NCBI GenBank assembly: GCA_958450365.1
Contig: CAUEEP010000932.1
Span: forward strand, 507,501-571,500
Direction of reading: 5' to 3'
DNA length: 64,000 nt
From: Mesorhabditis belari
Lineage: Eukaryota; Nematoda; Chromadorea; Rhabditida; Rhabditidae
In this document: one piece after another, positions 44,801-58,500 of the stretch
Numbering within the stretch: the stretch's first letter is position 1
Layout: each line of letters opens with the position of its first letter
Program-made: the position numbers and the translations under genes
The notes under the pieces: generated by a model
Database searches by the model: none
Told to the model about the DNA's origin: nothing
Seen by the model: only the letters and a program-made list of their open reading frames with translations

Positions 44801-47800
44801 ACAAGTTTGGTTCCCTATTTCTTTAAATTTGGTTCCAAACCTTCAAAGCCGGCTTTGGTCGAATGGTCACTGGAAAAGATTGAAGCTTTTGAATGCTTTT
44901 CTTCTCTCCATTCTCGAACGAAACAATCACTATTGGCTAAAATAATAAAATATAACAATTAAAAGAAATCGAATTGAGTAAAAATAAAGAAATTCTTTTT
45001 TAAAAATTGAAATATGGCTTGAAAAATTGGTGTGAAAAATGAAATGGAATGGTTAAATATGACAAGATGACAAAAGCCCGCAGTTTTCAATTCATCAACC
45101 CAATAGTTTTCAGATTGCTTTAGACTCTATTGAATTGTCGGATCAGGGGGTGGGACAAATGCGACCTTTTTTTTTGCGCACCTTTCTTTCGTCCAGCTTT
45201 TAATACAAATTTAACCTCGCCTCGCCAGGATGCCAAGCCACGCCCCCTCACATCAAAATCTGCGGGTGGGACAAATGCGACCTTTTTTTTTTTGAAAACA
45301 TTTTTGAAGCTCTACGACCTTTCCTAAGGCCTTTTCCAGCAAAAAAAAGGTGCGCAAATGTCCAGGTGCGCAAAAAAAGGTCGCATTTGTCCCACCCCCA
45401 GATTTTGATGTGAGGGGCTTGGCATCCTGGCGAGGCTCTGCTTTTAAATTTGTATTAAAAGCTGGACGAAAGAAAGGTGCGCAAAAAAAGGTCGCATTTG
45501 TCCCACCCCCGTCGGATCATGTTTTATGTTTTTTTTAATCCTGTAAGTTTCAGATTTATTTCTAGACTTTTAATAACGAATAAAGGGTTTATAATCCTTG
45601 TTATTCACACCTGATAAACGACTTCTCGTGTTAAATGAGGCCCGGGAGCTGTTGTGTATTTAGCAATCGCTTGGAATGACGATTTACCCGGCAAGCTTTG
45701 TGATCCATCGAGAGCGTAGATTCCTAGAAATTAGCTGAATATCATTTATTTGATAGATAGTTGAGAATTTATTCATTTCTTTAGGTATTTAACACTTCAA
45801 CAATGATTTTGTGATTTTCTTTTTTATTTCAACTCTAGAATGATTTTTGTGCTTATTGCTCTTTTTAGAGACTCTAGAATGGCTACATGTAGCTACAAGA
45901 AGTCAAAGTTTTTGGGAAATTCTTTCCGTCATGTTTTAAACACATAAAAATGCTTTCGAATGATATATAACACTTGATGATTTGACACAAAAGAAAAATT
46001 TTACCAACATCAAAGGTGCGCGCGGGCCATTTAACCGCGCACTTCTAAAAAACCTAGCTTTCAGAGCTCGCGTTTCCATTGACCAAAACACAAAATTAAA
46101 AAACAGTTCCCGACTAACTTTTTGCGTAGAATTCAGAAATTTTCTTTTTTGAGCCTAGTTTATCAGCTAGATTTTCGTGAAAAAAATTATTTTGACTTTT
46201 CGGCGCAAAATAGTGAAGAAATTTCATGAAAAAAATAGAATTCCACAAAAATTCAATTCAGTATTCTGAAAGAGCGTGAAAAGTGCTATTGAATGACATA
46301 TAAGACTTTATGTTTCGATGAAATATGAAATTTCACTAACATCAAAGTCGCCGCCTTTAATTCTGAAATTTTGGATGATAGCTTTTGGATTATTTTATTT
46401 TTTCCGTTCATTTTTAGGCCTAACTTCAAATTTGTAGTGTTCGAATTTTAAAAAAATAGATCAAAATAGGAACCGTATTGGAACTGTATTGGAACCGTAT
46501 TAGATCAAAATAAAAGGACCCACCGGTGGGTCCCAGGGTGACTGCCATCTGGGACGACGGGCCTCACCCGTGAGTCCTAAGGTAACTGCCATCTGGGACA
46601 ACGGGACCCACCTTTGATTTAAAGACGATTATTTTTGTTACCTATGTGCTACACCTCAGTTCCCGAGCTAATCAAGCCTTGTAAACCGATATCTTAAAAG
46701 CAAAATTCACAAACAAATCACTCCTAACAATATGGGATTGACTGGATTTTCATCTAAACTTTAGCAGCTAAGCAAACTTTAGCAGCTAAACGATTCTTTT
46801 GAAACAAGATCTTTTCAAATCGATTTCCCAACCTGTATATGAGAAAATTCCAGGAGCGAATTTCACTTCAGGTGTGTAAACATCTCCACGAACCCATTCA
46901 ATCTCCAGGCGGATCGCGTTGAGAAAAGTTGGCTGAAAGTTTATGAACAATGTTAGAAAGTTACTTTAGAGCGAAAAATGATTGATTGACTTTAGTTCTG
47001 AACATTATTGGACCAACAAAGATACTTTAGAGCTCAAAGATTAGGTAGCAACTACCGTATTTACCGTATTTACTCTATTACAAGACCGGCCTCGTTTATT
47101 TGACGTGTCAACGAGGTCTGATTTGTCGAAATTCGGAATCTACGCATACGATTCCCTTCTATGAAAACATTTTTGAAGCTCTACGATCTTTCTTAAGGCC
47201 TTTTCCAGCAAACCAGTAGAAGACTGGGTCTAGGGGATGATCGAAAAAAAATAGTAGACCGTCTCGGATACAAGATCGGTCTTATACTCTGTTTCCCTGA
47301 TATCCTGTTTTCTATTCTGCGCGAAAGTGGACGTACTCAAATACGGGAAAAGAATAAGAGAATTTACCCAATAGGGTAGCTAGATTAAAGCAACCTTAAG
47401 ATTCTCAAAGTTGACTGTTAGCACAATAATCTCTCCCTCATCGACGACGTTCGGCTCGATGATGATATGACTTTCCGCGCACAGATCCGCTTCATCAAGT
47501 CCAGCGGTCTAAATGATTCATTTTCAGCGGAACATCAATAGGTGTGCAACGGAAAGATGTCATATCTTCAATTTTTCTTTAAAACTTACGCTTAAAACTT
47601 GTCCCATATATGCGTGCAGCATTGCAAAAGGATCGGGGGCTCCGTTCTGGAAAAAAATCAAGTTTTGTTTGTTGAAAAAATTCAAGTTTCAAATTAAACC
47701 AAGATGCCAAAGGGTCAATTAATTCAATGGGCAAAAAATTCAAGTTTCAAACTAATGCTAATGAGTTCAATGAGCAAAGTTTTAATCGACTCGTATTTTG

Positions 47801-49539
47801 AGGTCATTGTAGCTGTCATCCAATCAAATAGCTGCTTTTCTATCATTTTTCTAATATAAAATTTTCAAAATAGGCACTATTTTATCAAAATTCACTGATC
47901 TATTAGGGTGGTGCAAAAGAAATTGCCGATTGGTATCATTTTGTTATACATTTTTGTTATTAATTTTTGGTGAAACAAATAGTTTCTGAAAGTTGACGTT
48001 TCAAGCTATCTAAATCTTATTAGAACTTCTTGAACTGACAAGTTTAAGGTGCTTAAAAATCAGCTGCAAGTAGGCCAAAAACTCGGGCCCCCTGATAAAC
48101 GCTCGACTGCCGTTAACGACTCGCTGTTAACCGTAAAGCACCTATTTTTTTTCTAGTATTAGTGTTGTTTTAGAAGAAGATGTAAAAAAGGTTTTAGCTT
48201 TAAGAACTTTATTACAAATAGGGTTTTCTATTATGGTGGTGCAAAAGAAACTGCCGATTGGTATCAGCTTTCATTTATCAGAAACGAGCGATGCTAACGG
48301 CATTATTTTTTTGATGTTTTGTTCGCATATTTGTTTGCTATTTATTTCGACATTTGAATTTTTTGGTTGTTGTTTATTTTATTTAAAAATGCCTATATTT
48401 TTTATTTAGATCATGATCGAGCAAAAGTTTGTGCTACGAGCAGCATTACTGTTTGCTATTTATTTGTTTGCTATTGCTAACTTCAAAATTGGAAAGCTGC
48501 CGAATCGCATCGTTCTCTCTGTGCTGCTGAGATGGCAGTTTGTCTCTCAGGCAGTGTCAGACTTGGTTTCAACGATTCCGAGAGGGAGACGAGACTTTGG
48601 AAGACTACGAGCACGGTTCGAGGCCAGAAGTCGTGAACGAAGCCAAGCTGAGGGATGTTATTCAGGCCGATCCATGCCAATCCATGCCAATCTGCTCGAG
48701 ATATTGCGAAAATATTCCATTGTGATCATGTCACCATCGAACGCCATCTTTTTTTTGAATTTACCGTCAAATCGGCAGTTTCTTTTGCACCACCCTAATA
48801 GATAATTGTTTATCTGTTTTATGCAAATTTTTTGAATGAAAACTTCAACTGACTTCAAAAAAAAGTCAGTCTCAAGTTGTAGAAAGTTTAGACCCATCGT
48901 AAATACTGTAATAGTACCCCACCCCCATAATGACGGTGTGGAGTGTTGCGTAGTCTAGCTTTGGACGCGTTTTTCTCGACACTGGTTTATGCTACAATGT
49001 GCGCTTAGGGATCAAAAAATAGCTGAAATTCAGGACTATCTTTTGGTACCAAAGATGGACTTTTTGAAAGTCGGGGTGCTTTGAAAAAAATGAAATACTA
49101 AAAAAATTTTGCGACTACGCGACTGTACGAGGGGGGTGGGGTACTATTACAGTATTTACATATTGCAGTATTTACGGTAGGAATTTTCGGTGTGAACGTC
49201 AATAGTGCAACAGAAAAATGGCATATCTTGGTCAATTTCACCTCGATCTTTTGGATTTTATGATCAATTGACGGAGAATTTCATTTGAATATCGATTGAA
49301 ATCAAAAACGAAAAGTTTGGAGGGAAATTGGCTGAGATATGGCTTTCCGTTGGACACATATTAACGTTTACAATGAAAATTCCCAGATCTAGTAGAGATT
49401 GAACTATCGGATTAGTAATATAAGCTTTTCTATTTGTTTTTTTCTAGCTTTTCTAACTTTTCTACCTTTTCACTATTTCGCTTTTTCTAGTTGATTTAAC
49501 TTTTAACAACAAAACAACAACAACAACAATAACAACAAT

Positions 49540-49582
<43 letters not shown>

Positions 49583-52500
49583 GAACAACAACAACTGATC
49601 CGATCAAATTTGGATTTAAAATAAATTTCCCTAAAAATATTCACTTGTCGACTGATCGATTTCAGCTTGTCGGCGGCTGCGATAAGCGCTTTCAGCTGCG
49701 AATACTTGATGAGTGGATGCGGGGAGGAGTCCTGAATGAAAATTAGACAGAAAAATTAGACAATTTTCCAACTAATATTCCTGGAGCACTTTTCAACAGT
49801 TGTCAACTGTTTTTTTCAACAATTATCGGAAATCGAACTTGTCGCATCGAAAAATAGATGTTTCAAATTTGAGGATGTGCAAGAGACCAGCGAAAATTCA
49901 ATTATGTCTCAAATTTGAGTGAATGAAAGTGCACACGACCACTTCAATATTTCAAGAGGAATTTTCGGATTTCACAAGCGCGAATTTGAACTAAAGCTAG
50001 ATGCCTTGATTTTAGTAAAACACGATTCATTGGGCGTGCGCCACCCCAAGTTCGAGGGCAGCGTTTCCAAGCGCGAATTTGAACTAAAGCTAGATGCCTT
50101 GATTTTAGTTTAAAACTCGATTTCAAATCCTGTTTTAAAAGATTATGTTTCAAATTGAAGTGAATTAAAGTGCACACGACCACTTCAATACTTCGAGAGA
50201 GCGGTCGGATTTCACAGGCGCGAATTTGAACTAAAGCTATATGCCTTGCGCATGACGGAGAACAGTCGGAACAACTTGGCTTTGATTTTAGTTTAAAACT
50301 CGATTTCAAAACCGATTTTAAACCGATTTTAAAAGATTATGTTTCAAATTGAAGTCAATCAAAGTGCACACGGCCACTCCAATGTTTCGATCTCCGATTT
50401 CTATTTTCAAATTTCCTTTGATTCTTACTAGGGAAGGGTTGGATTTCGTAAGCGCGAATCCGAACTAAAGCTAGATGCCTTGCGCAAGACGGATAACAGT
50501 CGGAACAACTTGGCTTTGATTTTAGTTTAAAACTCGATTTCAAAAACCGATTTTAAACCGATTTTAAACCGATTTTAAACCGATTTTAAAAGATTATGTT
50601 TCAAATTGAAGTCAATCAAAGTGCACACGACCATCCCAATGTTTCGATCTCCGGTCTATTTCTATTTTCAAATTTCCAATTTCATTCTTCCTAGGGAACG
50701 GTCGGATTTCGTAAGCGCAAATCCGAACTCAAGCTATATGGCTTACGCAAGACGGATACGGGCAAAACGATGGCGTTTTTGGTTTTTGCCAAAACGTGCT
50801 CGATTTCTGTGAAAACGCATTTGAAATTTGACCCCTAGTGCATTGAGCGATTTATGAGTTTGTAAAGAGATATTGATCGTTTAAACAGATATTAACCATC
50901 GCTCACCGAAAAAGGTGAGTAGGTGGTGCATTGGTAGTGCCATTTCCTTCCGCTGTCTCCTTTGCCGTTGTCTCCGAGTTCGATCCCCTTGGGTCAATTT
51001 TTTCCTTTTTTTGAATTGTTTTTAATATTTCTAGAAGTAAAGTTGTATTTTAAGTAGTTTTTGAGTATCTTTAGCTTTGATTGCCACCTTTCGCAAAACA
51101 ATACCCTACAAAAGATCAAGAAAGTGCAGGAGATAGAGTTTTTCTGAAAAGTTGCAAAAATTATTTGTACCTTTTCAAGTTTACAAAGCCAAAAAAAGAA
51201 AATGACAGATTGAGCAATAGCCAGCGTTAATTTACCGGTTTTTGGGGTAAACATTTCCACGATTATCAATCTTACAAGAGTTTCCTATTTTCAGAGACTT
51301 TCATTCCTTTTAAGTTCTTTTTTTCAAGAAAGTGCTATGCGATGGCAATCAGATGGCAATCAGATGGCAATCAAAGCTAAAGATAATCAAAAACCACTCA
51401 AAATCCAACTTTACTGCTCGAAACATTAAAAAATGCAAAAAAAGAAAAAAATTGATCCAAAGGGGCAAAATTGAAGCGGCAAACAGCGGCAAACAGCGGC
51501 AAAATTAAAGACAGCGGCACTACCACTGCACCGCCGAGCGTGTCTGTTTTGAACGATCAATATCTGTTTAAACGATTAATGTCTGTTTAAACGATCAATA
51601 TCTCTTTTGAAAGAACAAAATTCGAAAAAAGCCACTGCTGACAACTGAAAAGTGCCCAGTTAACTCAAATTTTTCACACCTCAAACGGTCGAATCCTTCC
51701 GGAGGCCCACTCCGAGACCGAATTATTCCAAAGTTTCAAAAAAGTGGCACCATTTTGCACTAAAATATGAAATTTTTGCAATCAAAAGTTTTCAAATTTC
51801 GAAAAACAAACCATTTCCTAAAAGTTTCTCGTTTTCCCCTTCAGAAATCTTCATTCCATTCTCAGAGTGATCGGCGATCGATTGGAAAAATTCGTTCCAA
51901 AAACGAGTTGGGAAACTTTTCAGTGTTGGCAATGGAAAGATTTCCTAAAATTGACGATTATTTAAAGCAAAGATAAAAAAAATAAAAGCTTTAGATCGTA
52001 GCTTTAGAACTTTAGATCTTTAGAGAGATTTAGAGCTTTAGATCTTTAGATCTGATATCTTTAGAGCTTTAGGTCTCTAGAGCTTTAGATATCTTTAGAT
52101 CTGATATCTTTAGAGCTTTAGATATCCTTAGGTCTTTAGATCTTTAGATATCTTTAGATCTGATATCCTTAGATCTTTAGATCTTTATATATCTTTATAC
52201 AGATTCTCGAGAAAGCTGTGGTGCCGTGGAAGAGGAGTCATCCCAATTTGACCCTTCAACAAGATTGGGCGCCGGCCCACAGAGCCAAAACAACAATTCG
52301 CTTTCTCGAAACCAAAATTGAATCTTTTTTGACGAAGGATCAATGGCCTGCAAACAGCCCGGATCTCAATCCGTTGGACTTTTCGGTTTGGGGTTTTATG
52401 GAAGAACAATTGAGAAATAGGAAAATCAACAATTTGCATGATTTACGTCGAGAATTGATCTGGATCTGGAATCTGGAACAAAATCTGGAACGACTTAGAT

Positions 52501-55500
52501 GCAAATTATCTCCGCCGCACCGTCGATTCTGTAAAGAAGCGAATTGAAGCCTGTATCAAAGCGGATGGAGGCCACTTCGAAAATTTCTTTTAATTATTAA
52601 ATGCTTTTGTTACAACTATTATATAAATAAATATTTTTACATGTTCTTTAAAAGAAAATGAAATTATGGCGTTTTCTTTGGCGCGCGCAATTTTCAGCCA
52701 CCCTGTATATCTTTAGATTTCTTTAGATTTCTTTAGACATCTTTAGATCTTTAGATATCTTTGGATCTTTGGATATCTTTAGTTCTTTATATATCTTTAG
52801 ATTTCTTTAGATACCTTTAGATCTTTAGATATATTTAGATATAGATCTGATATCTTTAGATCCGAGGTGGACGGTGAAAGCCCTACCCACCGTCAGATGA
52901 TTTAATAATTAAGTAATTTGAAACAAGTTTTTCTGATTCTACTTTGGGAATTTACAAAATTATTTATCTAAAACACGTCTATTTTTATTTGAAAACATTG
53001 TATACCTCAAATCTCTCGAAGAACTCAAGGAATTGAGCAGCAAACGAGATCGCTTGCACGTCCAACGCTTTCGTGAATGACGAATCCCATTGGTCGGAGA
53101 TCTGAAGACAAAAAAGAAAAATAAAAGATCAAAAATTGAAAGAATACGTTTAAAAATGAGTTTTTGATTTATTTTCTTTAAAAAACTTGAAGAAAATATG
53201 AACTTTTATCACTAAAAATTTTGGAAAGTTTGAAAGTTTTTGATTTTTTTTGAGAAAACCTCAAAACCGACAAATTCAAAGGAAACGAAATAAGGGGAAA
53301 CGGAAAAATTTGGCTCTCAAACACACTAAAGTATATAAGCAATAAAATTCTGAATAAATTTTTGAATAAAATATACATAAAGCATTCCTTAAAGTTAGCA
53401 AAATAATCTGAATCTAAAATTGAAAAAATTCTGTTTCAAATAAAGGCACTATCAGCAAGCATACGAATTTTTAATGTCATTGTTTTTTTTATACTTAATT
53501 TAATTCCAGTTGTGTAATCCGGTTTTTATGTAATTTTTTTTTTGTTCGACTTGATTTGAGATTTGCTTTTAATTTGCTCTAAAAGTCACCTCAATCGATT
53601 TCATCTTCCTTGACGTCATTCTCGGCTCGAAAGCAGGAATCTGATTGTCTTCTAGCCTAAACGAAAATTGATTGTTTCAAGTAAAATAATAACAATAGCC
53701 AGTCAAATTATTTAATCTTTATCTCCTATAATCAATTAAATCCAGTAAAATTTCTATAACGGAACCCTATCCAGCGGAAAGCTCTATATAACGGAATGGA
53801 ATTTTGGTCCCGGCTGACGCTAAGCTATATCTAATGGCCTAAGCCTAAGCCTAAGCCTAAGCCTATATAACGGAAACATTTTTTGGTTCCTTCCATTCCG
53901 TTATAGAGATCTTTATCTCCTATAATCAACTAAATCCAGTAAGCTTTCTATAACGGAACCCTATCCAGCGGAAAACTCTATATAACGGAATGAGATTTTG
54001 GTCCCGGCTGACGCTAAGCTATATAGAAAGGCATTCTATATAAGCTCTATAAAACGGAAACATTTCTTGGTCTCTTTTTTGGTCATCGAAGATGCTAAGC
54101 TATTGGGTTGGTGAATTGAAAACTGTCGGCTATTGTCATATGTGACCGTTTGAGCACTTTCTTCAAAAGAAACCCATCTTGGTGTCAATGGAAAAGTTGT
54201 AGAGAATCAAAAATCAAGCTTATATCCAAATTTTCAGAACGATTCAAAAACTGGTTTTCAAGAAATGCCCAAATTTACGAATTTTCACAAAACTTGCATT
54301 TTAAGCGAAACTACTAAGTGTATCTTTTTGGAAATTTGGCTATAAGCCTAATTTTTGATTCTCTACAACTTTTCTATTGACCCCAAAATGGGTTTCTTTT
54401 GAAGAAAGTGCTCAAACTGGACAAACTGGGACATCTCCAGTCCTCCATTTCCTTCTAGCCTAAACAAAAATTGATCGTTTCAAGTAAAACAATAACAATA
54501 ACCAGCCAAATTATTTAATCTTTATCTCCTATAATCAACTAAATTCAGTAAACTTTCTATAACGGAATGGAAGCTATAACAGAATGGAATTTTGGTCCTG
54601 GCCGACGCTAAGCTAGAACGGAATGGAATTTTGGTCCCGACTAACGCTAAGCTATATCTAATGGCATTCTATATAAGCTCTATATAACGGAAACATTTCT
54701 TGGTCTCTTCCATTCCGTTATAGAGAATCTTTTTATTGTATCCATTTAAATCTAGCAAATCAATCCATTTACCACTTTTTTTCCTCACTCTCCGAGATTT
54801 CACGCTTCAGTCGATTTGATAAAGGACACTCTGCGTCCAATGAGGCAATACAACTAAACAATTATTGGGCTTTGAAAAAAAGATTCTGACAATATTATTT
54901 AGCTATCAAGGATTAACAAATTAAGCGAATTAACATATAATAAAATAGCAAATCTTTCGTACCTTATCGATCCTTTCAACTCGTCGAAATAGATCCGCAT
55001 TTGTTGACATTCGGCGACAAGATGGAGGATCTAGAATTTCATGTTTTGATACAGATCTTTTAATACCATAGCGAAATTCTCCAGGGAAACAGTATCATCA
55101 GCAATCATTTTCCATCCACCGCCACATCCCATTGCACTTGTATACTTTTGTCTAAATCTTGTGATATTAGGCTTCCCAGAAAGAGCTTCTGCTTCCCAGA
55201 AAGTACTTCTACTTCCCATAAAGAACTTCTACTTCCCATAAAGTCCTTCTACTTCCCAGAACGTCCTTCTACTTCCAGAAAGTACTTCTACTTCCCAGAA
55301 AGTACTTCTACTTCCAGAAAGTACTTCTACTTCCAGAAAGTACTTCTACTTCCCAGAAAGTCCTTCTACTTCCAGAAAGTACTTCTACTTCCCAGAACGT
55401 CCTTCTACTTCCAGAAAGTACTTCTATTTCCCCATTTTTTCATACCTGCAATTCTCTCGTACTCCATTTGCGCAATTGCACTGAATACTCGTCTTCACCG

Positions 55501-58500
55501 CCAATGAAACACTTTGCAAATTCTCTGAAGTAAATTTGAAATTGAATAACAAGAAAAATTGTTTCAAAAAAACTCTCAATCTCAGTGTTACAAAGATTTA
55601 AAACTTGATGTCATTATGAGTTTCAATTTTAACAGATAGATGAAGAAGGATTTAAAGAAAAATCTGAAATTAAGTGCACCAGAAAGCATAGCACATAGCA
55701 CAGCAGCATTTTAGCACAAAGTAAACTAGTAAACAAACCATCGCAAAGCTTTCTCGCTTGCTCCGTTTTTCCCACGATCACTTGTGTATTGTGAAGAATA
55801 TCGACTGAATTGTTCTTCGAAATGTGATAAGGAACATTGAAAATGATTGCATCGCATTGATCTCTGAATAACATTTTCATAGCTGAAAATAGACTGTGCT
55901 AAACTTTTACTTAACTAGAAGCCTTTGGAGATAAAAAGATCTAGATCTTCTTTGAAGAAAGCGAGTTTCAAAGAATTTTGCTCAAAATGAAAAGGGAACT
56001 TTTTAATATGAACTACAAAAAGGAAAAGATTCAGCTAACAAACTGAATACTTTTTTTTGCTTTCTCAAGAGATCTCAAGAGAAAAGCTATTCAGTTTTAT
56101 TGATTCTTTGTCGGGGATCGCTAGTTTGCGCCAGATCTTTTGCACGACTCGCCATAACTTTTTTCTAAGTGGACCAATCTTTATGATTTTGATGTCATTT
56201 TGTAGATAGCAATAAGTGCAACAAAATGACACCAACATCATAAAGATTGACCGATTTAGAAGAAAGTTATGACGAGTTGCGCAAAAGACCCAGTTACGGA
56301 AAAAATTTGGCGCAAAGTAGCCACCCCCGAATCCATAACGCCATAACTTTCTTCTAAGTGGGCCAATCTTTATGATGTTTTGGTTGTTTTGGTATAATTT
56401 TGGTTTCATTTTGTTGCACTTATTGAGATCTACAAAATGAAACCAAAATCATAAAGATTAGCCAATTTAGAAGAAAGTTATGGCGAGTTGCGCAAATAAA
56501 ATGTCCGAAAGCCTACCCCATCAAATTATCTTGAATAATTTGTCTCGACTAAACCGTGTCCCCTTTCTCTTTCCACCGTAATCTCTTTTTCATTCAAGTT
56601 ATGGCGAGTTGCGCAAAAGACCCAGTTGGGCAAATGATCCAGTTACGCAAAAAAAATTTGGCGCAAAGTAGCCACCGCGCAAAGTAGCCACCGCGCAAAG
56701 TAGCCACCGCGCAAAGTAGCCAAAATCCCATTCAAAAAGAGCTCACTTGAATAAATCGTTCAAAGAATGAGCATCCACTTGTATTTTTGCTGAATCACCA
56801 ACGGAAATCGCTGACGTTGAAGCTTTCTAGAGCATTTGATAAGTAAAATTTTAAATTCATGTTAGATTTAGGAAAGATTGGCATTAGTTTCTTATTTTGT
56901 CGAGAAACATCCCCCAAATTGAAACTTACCTTTAGAAAATTCTCTTCTAACTCTTTTAACTAATGTTTTTCTGGGAGAATTTGATTTTTCTTTTAAAAGA
57001 TGGTTGTTATTTCTTTTTGTAAATCAATTTCTAACTTACAATGTTTAAAAATTGAGTTTTTATCTCATCAAAATAGACGTATGTTTCTTTTGTTAAATGC
57101 CCGTCGATAAACGCTTCGATTTCTTCAGTTTTCTCGGTGATGAACGATGGAAAAAGAATGACTTGTGGAATTGGGGAAATCTGAAAATTTTGTCTTTCAT
57201 TTGTGAAGATTTCGAATCGAATCCTAATCGAATTCTAATCGAATCCTAAGCGAATTCTATTCTAATTCTATTCTAATTCTATTCTAATCCTAATCGAATT
57301 CTATTCTAATTCTAATCGAATTCTAATCTAATTCTAATCGAATTCTAATCGAATTCTAATCGAATTCTAATCGAATTCTATTCTAATTCTATTCTAATTC
57401 TAATCGAATTCTAATCTAATTCTAATCGAATTCTAATCCAATTCTAATCCAATTCTATTCGAATTCTAATCCAATTCTATTCTAATTATATTCTAATTCT
57501 ATTCTAATTCTATTCTAATTCTAATCGAATCCTAATCGAATCCTAATCGAATTCTATTCCAATTCTATTCTAATTCTATTCTAATTCTATTCTAATTTCT
57601 ATCTATTTTTATAATTTTAGAAAATTTGAGCTCTGTTTGAGCTTTAATTGAAAACTTTAACGATTTAGAAATTCGAGTTTCAAAAATAAACAGATTTAGG
57701 TGAAAATTTTGTATTTAATTCATCAATTTATCAAATTAATAAATTCATCAACTCAAATCTATCAAAAGATCTATTTTTACCTTTCATTTTACCATTTTCT
57801 TTTTCAATTTACCTGATTTTTCGCAATTTTATCAATTGAAAAGTGCTTTCCGTTGAAAATTGGCATAATATTTGTGACTTTTGTAGCCAAACGGACACAA
57901 AATGAGTCATTTGATGGAGTGACCTGCAGTAAAAGCTTTTCTTTTGATTGAGAAATGATTTTAAGCACTGTTTTTTAAAAAAATACATTTAGAATTTGTA
58001 AATTAAAAAATTTTCTCTTTAATAAAACTCTCTTTAATAAAGCTCTCTTTAATAAAACTCTCTTTAATAAAACTCTCTTTAATAAAACTCTCTTTAATAA
58101 AACTCTCTTTAGTAAAACTCTCTTTAATAAAACTCTCTTTAATAAAGCTCTCTTACATAAATCGCTTCTTCGTATGTTTGATGTTGGTCGGCGGTAACAG
58201 TCAATTGATAAAATCCTGGATAAATCGTAAAGATTTGCGGGGAACCTGAAGAGAATTTTGATGGCTTCAAAATTTTATTCAAATGATTGGAAGAATTCAA
58301 ATGATTCCCCCAATCATTTGAAACTTGAAGATTTTTTGAAACATCAAGCTGAAAATTGGTTTGTAAATCTTTTAAAGTTTGTAAAAATTCGATACGATTA
58401 ACTTATTAACGATACGATTAACTCCCCGTAATTCCAGCCTCTTGTCGATAGTGAGAAGAGAATTTTCCCCTTTATATACCCGAATCCTGACGACGAATGC

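Noticed and set aside
48413..48805. 130-codon plus-strand ORF
   Set aside because: Out of frame with the mariner HTH remnant in the same DNA; composition is unlike a protein.
49462..49644. Poly-Val ORF on the minus strand
   Set aside because: Translation of (GTT)n; a microsatellite.
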